Shown one piece after another: positions 1 to 6,586 of a stretch of DNA of 25,851 nucleotides. The stretch is from contig JACKDL010000052.1 of the NCBI GenBank assembly GCA_020633555.1, positions 1-25,851 of the forward strand. The letters are read 5' to 3'. The translations under genes and the position numbers were made by a program. The notes beneath the pieces were generated by a model. It searched no databases and had not been told where the DNA came from. It saw only the letters and a program-made list of their open reading frames with translations. The first letter of the stretch is position 1, and each line of letters starts with the position of its first letter. Source of the DNA: Myxococcales bacterium (GTDB taxonomy: Bacteria; Myxococcota_A; Bradymonadia; UBA7976; UBA1532).

Positions 1-137
1 GCCCGCGCCCCGCGCCGCTGCACCGGTGTGCGCCGAACTCGGGATGAACGTCGTCGAAGTGGGGGTTGAGCCCGTCGAGCACTCTCGACGTGGCGTGAAG
101 CCCTGCCTTCCAGAAATCCCGTGGCACCGGAACCGCG

Positions 138-383
138 TTGCAGGTCACCCCGCACGTCGCAAAGAAGAAGAGGCACTCGGCGATCGACCGGCGCACAACC
201 CGCCACGAAGGCTACCGAGTCAGCATCTCGACCCGGCGCCGCATCGAAGAGCTGTTCGGCTGGTTGAAGACCATCGCCGGCTTGAGAAAGTCGAGGTTCA
301 GGGGCAGACCGAAGACGGCGTGGTACGCCACCATGTCTGTCGTCGCCTACAACATCCTCCGACTCGCCCGACTGCCTGCCTGA
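138..383 (+). pseudogene. IS5-type DDE transposase, C-terminal remnant
   Basis: An 81-codon frame carries the end of an IS4/IS5-group DDE transposase. The fragment SAIDRRTTRHEGY is followed by R-RRI-E-ELFGWL-K, which fits the family's Y-(2)-R-(3)-E-(6)-K signature containing the last catalytic Glu, and the tail YNILRLARL is typical of the family C-terminus. The frame meets a stop at 96-98, so the domains with the two catalytic Asp residues are absent. The nominal TTG start at 138 is only the first possible codon in the open stretch. Family similarity appears to begin around the VTPHVAKKK segment, and the bases to its left do not resemble a transposase in any frame, so this is a broken insertion sequence. 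A strong hairpin (399-425) lies just downstream. Confidence 0.75.
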
Positions 384-398
384 CGGCAGCCATGTCGG

Positions 399-425
399 CG
401 TGCGCTCTGTTCGGCAGAGCGCACG
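399..425. repeat. Perfect 11-bp inverted repeat with TTCGG loop
   Basis: CGTGCGCTCTG (399-409) and CAGAGCGCACG (415-425) are exact reverse complements around TTCGG, so the transcript of either strand can fold into a stable hairpin. It sits between the transposase stub and the convergent exported-protein gene. No T-tract follows on either strand. It could be a bidirectional terminator, part of the insertion-sequence end, or an orphan structure; only the inverted repeat itself is seen. Confidence 0.6.
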
Positions 426-473
426 GGGAAGTCCATGGTTCGGGCCGCACTGACGGCCCAGTTCAACGCCCTG

Positions 474-791
474 CTAGGGTTGGTAGTCCGTCAGTCCCTC
501 GCGTGGGGCCCACAAAGAGACGCCCTTGAAGGCGAACTTCACGAGCGTCCCGAACAGCCCAGGACTCTCCAGGACTGTCACTTGGTGTCCGCCGCTGAGA
601 ATCAGACACTTCCCAGACTGCAAGTACGCGGAGAAACTAGCCCGGTCGCCAGATGCCGCGAACTCCGACATGTCTTCGATCCACTGCTTGGTGTGGCATG
701 CGGTGTGCCCATCGACCGTTTTCGCAGAGAGTGCCAAGGCCGGTGCCGCTAGGAACGTGACTGCCGCGAATACCACCATGAACGGTCGCAT
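474..791 (-). CDS. Small exported protein of unknown function
   Basis: This 105-residue protein has a classical Sec signal peptide: MRPF, a hydrophobic stretch (about residues 5-19), and a likely cleavage near ALA-LSA (20-23). The mature part is about 83 residues with two cysteines (CHTK and GKCLIL) that could form a disulfide, and a tail rich in beta-prone residues. I do not recognise the family. The start is well supported: AGGAGG lies 7 nt upstream of the ATG on the minus strand. Base composition is clearly less GC-rich than the rest of the window and resembles the neighbouring transposase stub, which suggests acquisition with the mobile scar. It sits immediately downstream of the end of the HUH transposase-like gene. 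Confidence 0.7.
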   Translation of the reverse strand: MRPFMVVFAAVTFLAAPALALSAKTVDGHTACHTKQWIEDMSEFAASGDRASFSAYLQSGKCLILSGGHQVTVLESPGLFGTLVKFAFKGVSLWAPREGLTDYQP

Positions 792-838
792 TTCCTGCCT
801 CCTGTCTGCCCAGCGTGATGCTGGCGAGCGTTGTCAGC

Positions 839-1765
839 TTAGTGACGAACAAACCGCGATGGAAGAGGTCCTTGCGCAGGTTCCTGGGTCAGGCGTTCTC
901 CGGGGGAGGAGCCAGAAGCCTCCACCTCGGCGCGGGTGCCGATGGCGAGGGGCGCAGCGCGGCCCTTCTTGGTGCGGTGGGGGCGGTCGAAGGGGCTGGC
1001 GTCGAGCATGGCCTGGGCGCCCAGCACGGCCTGTACGTCTTCTTCCTCGCGCCGAGCGGCGTGCTCGTCGATGAGCGACTTGCCTTGGGCGCGGGTCTGG
1101 GCGACGAGCTGGGCCTTGGTCTTGCCTTCGTCGATGGGCAGCGGGTGCAGGTCCACCACCAGCTCGTGCTCGTACTCGGCGCGCTGGGGGTCGTCGAAGG
1201 CCACGCCGGCGTCGCGCATGGCCTGGGCGTCCAGCCACACGCCGGTGAGCGTGGTCTTGCCGGTGGACCAGGCCTTGTAGCTGCTCACACACGGGTTGTC
1301 CGAGGGCGAGGCGTACAGGTTCTCGGGCAGGCCCTGGCCGTGCAGGTAGCGCTGGCGGCTGCGCTGCTTGCTGGGGAACACCTGGCTCAGGCCGTAGCGG
1401 GCGTCCCACACGCGGCCGCGCCAGCCGCGCAGCCAGCCGACGCGCTTGGCCAGGATGCTGGCCACGTACTCCTCGAAGTCCTCCACCACCTCCTGCGTGG
1501 CGGCGCTGCACAGCACGTGCAGGTGGTTGCTCTGCAGCACGATCTCGTGGATGCGGATGCGGCCGCGGAACCGGGGGTGCAGCAGGGCGTGGGCGTACAC
1601 GCCGATGACCAGGGCGTTCAGCGCGGGATCGGGGCGCAGCAGACAGGTGCCCGCCACGGTCGTGCGGGATGGCAGGGCGTGTCGCGTCTTTCTGCGCCGG
1701 TTTCTGAAAAGCGCTGCGAGTTCACACGATTGGGGCGGGACCCCCAGGAAACCCAAGGGCCCCAA
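839..1765 (-). CDS. Y1/HUH transposase-like protein (REP-associated tyrosine type)
   Basis: This open frame encodes a Y1_Tnp-domain protein, the family of IS200/IS605-like and REP-associated tyrosine transposases that nick single-stranded DNA. The metal-binding HUH motif is HLH at residues 81-83, inside LQSNHLHVLC, preceded by LLRPDPALN, which matches the family's first helix. The likely nucleophile is Y140 in QRYLHGQGL. A LGAQAM...KKGRAAP segment matches the basic C-terminal part seen in myxobacterial members. The maximal frame starts with TTG at 1765, directly against the T-tract of a strong terminator (1764-1804). Translation therefore probably begins later, for example at GTG 1657 (residue 37), just before the conserved fold. 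The C-terminal tail after about residue 275 looks unrelated to the family and may be truncated or frameshifted. Activity is uncertain. Confidence 0.7.
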   Translation of the reverse strand: MGPLGFLGVPPQSCELAALFRNRRRKTRHALPSRTTVAGTCLLRPDPALNALVIGVYAHALLHPRFRGRIRIHEIVLQSNHLHVLCSAATQEVVEDFEEYVASILAKRVGWLRGWRGRVWDARYGLSQVFPSKQRSRQRYLHGQGLPENLYASPSDNPCVSSYKAWSTGKTTLTGVWLDAQAMRDAGVAFDDPQRAEYEHELVVDLHPLPIDEGKTKAQLVAQTRAQGKSLIDEHAARREEEDVQAVLGAQAMLDASPFDRPHRTKKGRAAPLAIGTRAEVEASGSSPGERLTQEPAQGPLPSRFVRH

Positions 1766-1804
1766 AAAAGAAAACCCCCGCTCGCGGAGGGGCGCGAGCG
1801 GGGG
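1764..1804 (-). terminator. Intrinsic terminator of the minus-strand envelope operon
   Basis: CCCCCGCTCGCG (1775-1786) and CGCGAGCGGGGG (1793-1804) form a perfect 12-bp stem around a GAGGGG loop. Read on the minus strand the hairpin is followed by TTTTCTTTTTT (complement of 1764-1774), the textbook arrangement of a Rho-independent terminator. The gene upstream on that strand is the amidase ending at 2030, so it most likely ends transcription of the four-gene operon. Confidence 0.9.
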
Positions 1805-2029
1805 TCCGAATACATCGCGACCGCGAAACCAGGGACGAAGCGAGGGGACGATCGCTCCGTAGAGGGAGGGGACACTTGGCCCCGCGGTCGCTGTCCCGAA
1901 GGACGACGGTATGACGTCCCGTCGGCGGCCCCGGTTGCCGGCAACGGTGCGTTTCCGTTCTTTCGATGATTCTGTCAGCCGCAGGTTGATGACCCGCCGG
2001 TCAGCCTGCTCACCGACCGGCCCCCGGCG
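1805..2029. other. Intergenic region with palindromes
   Basis: There is no convincing gene in these 225 bases between the amidase stop and the terminator. They hold a perfect 12-bp palindrome, GTTGCCGGCAAC (1934-1945), and a 7-bp inverted repeat GCCGGTC/GACCGGC (1997-2003 and 2015-2021) just after the amidase stop. The second could be a 3'-end stabilising hairpin in the amidase transcript. No promoter is recognisable. Confidence 0.4.
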
Positions 2030-4000
2030 TCAGTCCTCTTCGGGCTCCCACTCGCCCTGCTCCCAGCGCAGCCAGTCGTCCACGTCCATGTCGCCGGGGC
2101 CGCCGCCGTCGAGCTCGCGGCCCTGGTTGGTGTCCTGGATGTCCCAGTGGGTGGTGCGCTCGGCCTGGCTGCCGGTGGCCTCGGCGAACTCGGCCTCGCG
2201 CTTGGCGTCGGCGGCGGCCTGGGTCCGGATCTCGTTGTCGTCGAAGACCTTGGCGCCGCCCTGCTCGTCCACCTGCAGGGCCCGGGCGGCCTCTTCCATG
2301 GCCAGCACGGCGAAGAAGGTGATGGGGTGGTAGCTGACCACCTTGCCGTCCTCGGGCGTGCCCAGGTGCTCGATGACGCCCTTGTCCATCCACTGCAGCT
2401 TGCGGATCTGGCGCAGGCGCTTCTCGGCGATCTCGCGGGCGTTCCACTCGAAGTCCAGCTTGGGGCCGTACACGAAGCTGAAGTCGGTGTCGGCGCTGTA
2501 CTCGGTGGGATGCAGCGGGGCCAGCCAGCGCATGGTCTTGGCCAGCGGGTTGGTCTGGTAGAAGCGACGGATGCTCTCGGGATCCATGGGCCAGGTGCCG
2601 TCCACCAGGCCGCGGTAGTCGTCGGCCTCGCGCACCACGCGCTTCCACACCTTGCGCGAGGTACACAGCAGGAAGGCGTCTTCGTCGTCGTCCACCCACT
2701 CGAAGCGGGGATCGTTGCGGGCGAAGAAGGGGCCGCCGGCGATGACGGCCAGATCGATCATGCCGATGGGCTTGCCGCCGTCGAGGTTGGGGTTGTAGGT
2801 GCCGCTGAAGCCCAGCAGCTCGCCGGCCTTGACCTTCAGGCCCTCGAGCAGGGCCACCCGGCTGTTCTGCAGGGCCACCAGGCCCTTGGCGCTGGCGCGG
2901 GCGTCCATGCCCGAGCTGAGGGCGGTGGGGCCGGGGTTGTCGAGCAGCTTCTTCACCCAGGGGATGGGGCTGTTGCGGCTGAGCTCGGCGGGCCGCAGGT
3001 GGTTGATGACGGTGAAGAAGATCTTGTCGCTGCCATCGACCCGCATCTTGTGGCCCATGACCAGCACGTTGGCGCTGCCACGGCGCTCGTCCTCGGGGTC
3101 GTTGCGGACCACGATGACCTCGCCGTCAGCGGGGGCCACCACGCGGCTGCCGGGCTCGAGGTGCAGGTGCACGCCGGTGTGCCACTGCTGGCTGAGGCCC
3201 ACGGGGAAGTAGCCGCCGCTGGTGCCCTGCTCGGTGTTCTGGAAGTAGGGCTCGGCGGCTTCCAGGGCCTCGCGCTTCTGCACCTGGGCCAGGTTGCGGG
3301 TGCCCGGCAGGGTCACCGGGAAATACAGGCCCGAGCCGCGCACGCCCAGGAGCACGCGCTCCCAGTCGAAGCCGGGGCCCGGATCCCATTTGTTGGCCGA
3401 CACATGGTAGTGACCGACGATGCCCTTGAACTGGGTGTCGAGCAGCTTGTTGCGCACGATGCGGCCGTCGGCACCCACGGGGGCGTTGGGCTTGAAGCCC
3501 GGGAACATCTCGTCGAGGCCACGCAGCACGGCGATGAGGGCCTCGTACTGGGCGTCGGTGTAGCCCAGGCTGATGCGGGTGCCGCCGTTGATGCGCCCGC
3601 GGAAGATCTCGCGGGGGGTCTGATCGTTGGGCAGGCGGTTGGGGCGCACCGGGTTGTTCAGATCGATGCCGATGCTGAGCTCGTTGTTGGGGTGCGCGTG
3701 CCAGGCGGTGTCCGACAGGGCCAGGGTCTGATAGACGGTACCGTCCCAGTCGATGATCAGGTGGGTGGACAGCCCGCGCTGATACAGCACCGAGAAGCAG
3801 CCGGCGGCGGTGGGCATGCCGTCGAGGTGCAGGATGACCTGCTGCACAGTGTTCTTGCGCGACACCATGGGGCGGTTGAAGCGCCGGCGGCGGTCGCGCA
3901 CGTCGTAGAAGCTGTAGCGCTTGTCTTCGGCGTAGCTGACCACCCGGGCGTCGATGCCCACGCTGGTGGTGCTGTCATAGATCAGCCGGCCGGTCGCCAT
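2030..4000 (-). CDS. N-acetylmuramoyl-L-alanine amidase (Amidase_2) fused to degenerate M23-like domain
   Basis: This 656-residue protein has two cell-wall domains. Residues about 50-215 form an Amidase_2/PGRP-type domain, which cuts the bond between muramic acid and the stem peptide. The zinc ligands are visible as H58 (VILHLDG), H197 (GHYHVSANK) and D206 (WDPGPGFDW). Residues about 262-425 resemble an M23/LytM endopeptidase barrel (GGYFPVG..., WHTGVH, VVAPADGEV, INHL). However, the H-x3-D motif reads H274-x3-H278, and the terminal HxH is replaced by MIDLAV (414-419), so this half is probably not catalytic. The remaining 230 residues are unassigned and end in an acidic tail. No signal peptide is seen, so export, if any, is unusual. 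The start is firm: GGAGG lies 7 nt before the ATG, inside the end of the upstream FHA gene, with a 1-nt gap. Confidence 0.85.
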   Translation of the reverse strand: MATGRLIYDSTTSVGIDARVVSYAEDKRYSFYDVRDRRRRFNRPMVSRKNTVQQVILHLDGMPTAAGCFSVLYQRGLSTHLIIDWDGTVYQTLALSDTAWHAHPNNELSIGIDLNNPVRPNRLPNDQTPREIFRGRINGGTRISLGYTDAQYEALIAVLRGLDEMFPGFKPNAPVGADGRIVRNKLLDTQFKGIVGHYHVSANKWDPGPGFDWERVLLGVRGSGLYFPVTLPGTRNLAQVQKREALEAAEPYFQNTEQGTSGGYFPVGLSQQWHTGVHLHLEPGSRVVAPADGEVIVVRNDPEDERRGSANVLVMGHKMRVDGSDKIFFTVINHLRPAELSRNSPIPWVKKLLDNPGPTALSSGMDARASAKGLVALQNSRVALLEGLKVKAGELLGFSGTYNPNLDGGKPIGMIDLAVIAGGPFFARNDPRFEWVDDDEDAFLLCTSRKVWKRVVREADDYRGLVDGTWPMDPESIRRFYQTNPLAKTMRWLAPLHPTEYSADTDFSFVYGPKLDFEWNAREIAEKRLRQIRKLQWMDKGVIEHLGTPEDGKVVSYHPITFFAVLAMEEAARALQVDEQGGAKVFDDNEIRTQAAADAKREAEFAEATGSQAERTTHWDIQDTNQGRELDGGGPGDMDVDDWLRWEQGEWEPEED

Positions 4001-4001
4001 G

Positions 4002-5621
4002 TCAGCCCTCCACCCCGAAGACGAACTCGTGGCCGCCCACCCGGATGATGTCGCCTTCCCGCAGGCGCACCCGCTGCACCCGCTCGTTGTTCACAAAGGT
4101 GCCCGTCTGGCTGTTCAGATCGATGAGCACGAACTCGTCGCCCCGGTCGCGCACGGCGCAGTGCTCGGGCGAGACGTCGCGGCCGGTGAGGGGGACCTGG
4201 CAGCGGGCGCCGCGGCCCAGGGTGACCATGTCTTCCATGAAGCGCAGGGCGCGGCCCTGGTGATCGCCGGCGCGGCCGGTGAGGCGGTAGCGGGCCTGCG
4301 GGCCCTGCTGGGCGGGCGCCACGATGCCGGTGCCGGTGAGATCGGCGCCGCAGAACAGACACTGCTTCCAGCCGGGCATGGTGGTCTGTTGGCAGGCAGG
4401 GCAGGGCTTGCGCTGGGCGAGCTTGGCCTGGCGGACCTTCTTGCGGCGGGTGCGGGCCTTCTTGGCCTTGCGGGCCTTCTTGATGAGGATCAGCAGCACG
4501 ATCAGGCCCAGGATGAGGGCGATGACGGCGATGACGATGGCGCGGACCCACCAGGGGGCCTTCTCCCACTGGTCGCTGATCCAGTCGATGACGCGCTCGG
4601 TGAAGGTGAGCTCGTGCTCGGCGCGCAGGGTGAAGGGGCGGCTGGGCTCGCTCTGCATGCCGCCGGCCCAGTAGGCCTGCACGCTCACGTCCAGGTCGTC
4701 GCCGCGGCGCAGGCCGGGCACGTCGAACTCCAGGCGGTAGCGGTGCTCCAGCTCCTTCAGGGACTGCTGGGCGCGCTCGGCCAGCTCCATGCCGTCGCGG
4801 GCGCGGCGGAAGGTGCCGCCCGTCTTGCGGGCCAGCACCCGCAAGGTGGCGTGCTGGCGGGGGTTCTCGCCGGTGCCGATGGCCATGATGCGCACGCCGC
4901 GGCGGCGGGCCGAGGTGACCAGGGTCTGCAGGGTGCGGCGCAGGCTGGTCTGGCCCAGGCGGCCGAGCTGGCCGTCGCCCACCAGGAAGAGCACGCGGTC
5001 GGCGGGCAGGGGATCCTCGGGATCGTCCTTGGCGATGGGGATGTCGTCGGCCTCGTCGGGATCGGCGTCGGCGGCCAGGGGGAAGCGGCTGAGGGCCACC
5101 CGCAAGGCCTCGGCCATGGTGGGGCGCCCGCCGCCGGCGGGATCCACCTTGCCGCGCAGGGTGGGCAACAGCTCGGCGGGCTTGCTGGCCCAGGCCTCGG
5201 CGGGCAGGGGCACGGGCTCCTGGGCGGCGGCCACGGCCAGCACGCGGCTGTCGCCGGGCAGCTTGCCGAAGACGTCGCTCATGGCCTCGAGGCTCTGGGT
5301 CCAGGCCTGGGAGTAGCGGGCGTCGACCACGAGCACGGCGGCCATGGGCCGCTCCATGCTGTTGTACGGCTTGGCCTGCACCCGGTCGCCCAGGGGCTCG
5401 CCGTCCACCCGCACGTCGAAGCCGTCGAGGCTCTTGGGATCGAGGGGGGCGTCGCCGTCGAGCACCGACACCCACAGGCGCACCGCGGGCAGGTGGGTGA
5501 CCTCGTAGTCGTCGATCTTCAGGCGGATGCGGGCGCTGGCGGGGGCGGCCAGGGCCAGGGCCAGCACCGGGAGGACCAGCAGCGCGAGGGCGGCAGGGCG
5601 CAGCAGGCGACGCACGGTCAC
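4002..5621 (-). CDS. Exported vWA-like domain, membrane helix, zinc ribbon and C-terminal FHA domain
   Basis: This is a 539-residue membrane protein. It has a signal peptide (residues 1-30, ending APASA) and a von Willebrand A-like fold from about 90 to 285 (AAVLVVDARYS, VLFLVGDGQLG, IMAIGTGEN). A beta-rich stretch follows, then one membrane helix at about 359-380 and a very basic segment (K/R-rich, 381-404). A zinc ribbon (CPAC...CLFC, about 407-425) precedes an FHA domain at about 444-539 with the expected LGRG, S-x2-H and NSQTGTFVNN elements. FHA domains bind phosphothreonine, so the protein should join an outside sensor or adhesion domain to Ser/Thr-kinase signalling inside. The vWA metal site reads D100-A-R-Y-S rather than D-x-S-x-S, so metal binding is doubtful. 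The GTG start overlaps the upstream stop by 4 nt; the next gene follows after 1 nt. Confidence 0.85.
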   Translation of the reverse strand: MTVRRLLRPAALALLVLPVLALALAAPASARIRLKIDDYEVTHLPAVRLWVSVLDGDAPLDPKSLDGFDVRVDGEPLGDRVQAKPYNSMERPMAAVLVVDARYSQAWTQSLEAMSDVFGKLPGDSRVLAVAAAQEPVPLPAEAWASKPAELLPTLRGKVDPAGGGRPTMAEALRVALSRFPLAADADPDEADDIPIAKDDPEDPLPADRVLFLVGDGQLGRLGQTSLRRTLQTLVTSARRRGVRIMAIGTGENPRQHATLRVLARKTGGTFRRARDGMELAERAQQSLKELEHRYRLEFDVPGLRRGDDLDVSVQAYWAGGMQSEPSRPFTLRAEHELTFTERVIDWISDQWEKAPWWVRAIVIAVIALILGLIVLLILIKKARKAKKARTRRKKVRQAKLAQRKPCPACQQTTMPGWKQCLFCGADLTGTGIVAPAQQGPQARYRLTGRAGDHQGRALRFMEDMVTLGRGARCQVPLTGRDVSPEHCAVRDRGDEFVLIDLNSQTGTFVNNERVQRVRLREGDIIRVGGHEFVFGVEG

Positions 5622-5977
5622 GCCCCGAACAGCTCGGAGAGGGTGAGCACCTGAACCTGGACCGGGGCGCCAATGGGGGCGCCGTCGGCCAGGGGGGTGC
5701 AGCGCAGGGTGGCCCAGCGGCGGCCGTCGGGCAGGTGCAGGCCGGGGGCGCGGAAGCGCAGCAGGCCGTCGGGGGCGGCGAAGCGGCGGGGGAGGGGGAT
5801 GTCGCCCTCGACCCGGAAGGCGTCGGCGCCGGGGCAGCTCAGGGCTACGGGGCCGCCGGCGCGGGCCCGGGGCGTGGCCTGCGCCTGGGGCACGCCGGCC
5901 AGCCAGGTGACGGTGACCGCGCCGGTGACGGCGCCGCCCAGAGCCCCCAGGGCCTGCCGGCGGTTCAGCGGGCCCAC
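5618..5977 (-). CDS. Small exported protein with Tat-like signal
   Basis: This 119-residue protein starts with a twin-arginine-like leader: LNRRQALG, then an Ala/Gly/Val hydrophobic stretch and VPQAQA as a possible cleavage site (about residue 34). The mature part is about 85 residues with two cysteines and several short beta-strand-like segments; I recognise no family. The open frame continues far upstream, but those residues are an Arg/Pro-rich shadow of the membrane-protein gene. The GTG at 5977 was chosen because it begins the signal peptide and GGAG lies 8 nt before it. Its first 13 nt overlap the end of the HemJ-like gene and its stop overlaps the vWA-FHA start by 4 nt, so it is probably translated as part of the operon. 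Confidence 0.7.
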   Translation of the reverse strand: MGPLNRRQALGALGGAVTGAVTVTWLAGVPQAQATPRARAGGPVALSCPGADAFRVEGDIPLPRRFAAPDGLLRFRAPGLHLPDGRRWATLRCTPLADGAPIGAPVQVQVLTLSELFGA

Positions 5978-6369
5978 GGGCGCAGCTCCACGAGGGCGAC
6001 GGCCCCGATGAGGGCGATCCAGGTGAGGGCGTGGGCCACCGTGACGACGCGGGCGCCGGGGCGCTTGATGGCCCGCAGGGTGAGGTGATCCACGACGAAC
6101 AGGGCGGCCACCAGGGTGAGCTTGGCGTGCAGCCAGGGCTGCTTGAGCAGGGGCTGCTGCAGGTGCAGCAGGCCGACGCCCGTGAACAACGCCAGGAAGG
6201 CGCCGGGGCCGGTGACGCGGCGGTAGAGGCGCAGCGCGAGCGGGCCGGTGGTGCCCTGGGCGCCCTCGCCGGCCCGGTCGCGGGCGCGCAGCAGCGCGGT
6301 GAGGGCGAGCAGGCCGCCGCCCCACAGGATCAAGCCCAGGAAGTGCCCTGCTCGCAGCCAGGGGATCAC
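5965..6369 (-). CDS. HemJ/CopD-like small integral membrane protein
   Basis: This 134-residue protein is made almost entirely of four hydrophobic helices. RAGHFLGLILWGGGLLAL in the first and PWLHAKLTLVAALFVVDHL in the third resemble the HemJ/CopD superfamily, in which conserved histidines of the membrane helices bind haem. Here these are H9 in AGHF and the His of WLHAK. HemJ itself is a protoporphyrinogen oxidase, but the match is only at superfamily level and the role is not clear. The frame is open further upstream but is Arg/Thr-rich shadow there. GTG at 6369 was chosen because the first helix begins directly after it and GGAG lies 7 nt upstream. It is the first gene of the minus-strand operon and is divergent from the oxidoreductase gene. 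Confidence 0.7.
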   Translation of the reverse strand: MIPWLRAGHFLGLILWGGGLLALTALLRARDRAGEGAQGTTGPLALRLYRRVTGPGAFLALFTGVGLLHLQQPLLKQPWLHAKLTLVAALFVVDHLTLRAIKRPGARVVTVAHALTWIALIGAVALVELRPWAR

Positions 6370-6586
6370 GCGCGCGCTCCGGGTGACGGGCCCAAGGGGC
6401 CGGACGGAGGCGGTTCTACCACGGCCGCGCACCGCGCCGCGACGCTCCGGTCGAGTCGCCGTCGTGGTCCGGTCACCGCGGTCAAGTCGTCCGGCCGCGG
6501 GGCCGATAGGGCACACGGCGGTGGCGCTGCGTCGGCCGCCGGGGTACCGATCGCCCTCCCGCGGTCGAGAGGAGCGCGCACGACGG
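6370..6586. promoter_or_regulatory. Divergent intergenic region
   Basis: These 217 bases separate the minus-strand envelope operon from the plus-strand oxidoreductase cluster, so promoters for both directions must lie here unless transcription enters from further away. The frames open across it are Arg/Pro-rich shadows. I could not recognise a clear -35/-10 pair or an operator. Confidence 0.4.

Noticed and set aside
26..529. A 167-codon frame at the left end
   Set aside because: Overlaps the transposase stub in another frame and has Arg/Pro/His-rich shadow composition with no motif.
2147..5654. Long plus-strand open frames opposite the amidase and vWA-FHA genes
   Set aside because: Low-complexity Ala/Gly/Val/His sequences from high third-position GC; the minus-strand frames contain recognisable domains with ribosome-binding sites and overlaps.
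5978..6325. N-terminal extension of the small Tat-type protein
   Set aside because: The extra residues are Arg/Pro-rich and overlap the HemJ-like membrane protein, whose helices are convincing in the other frame.
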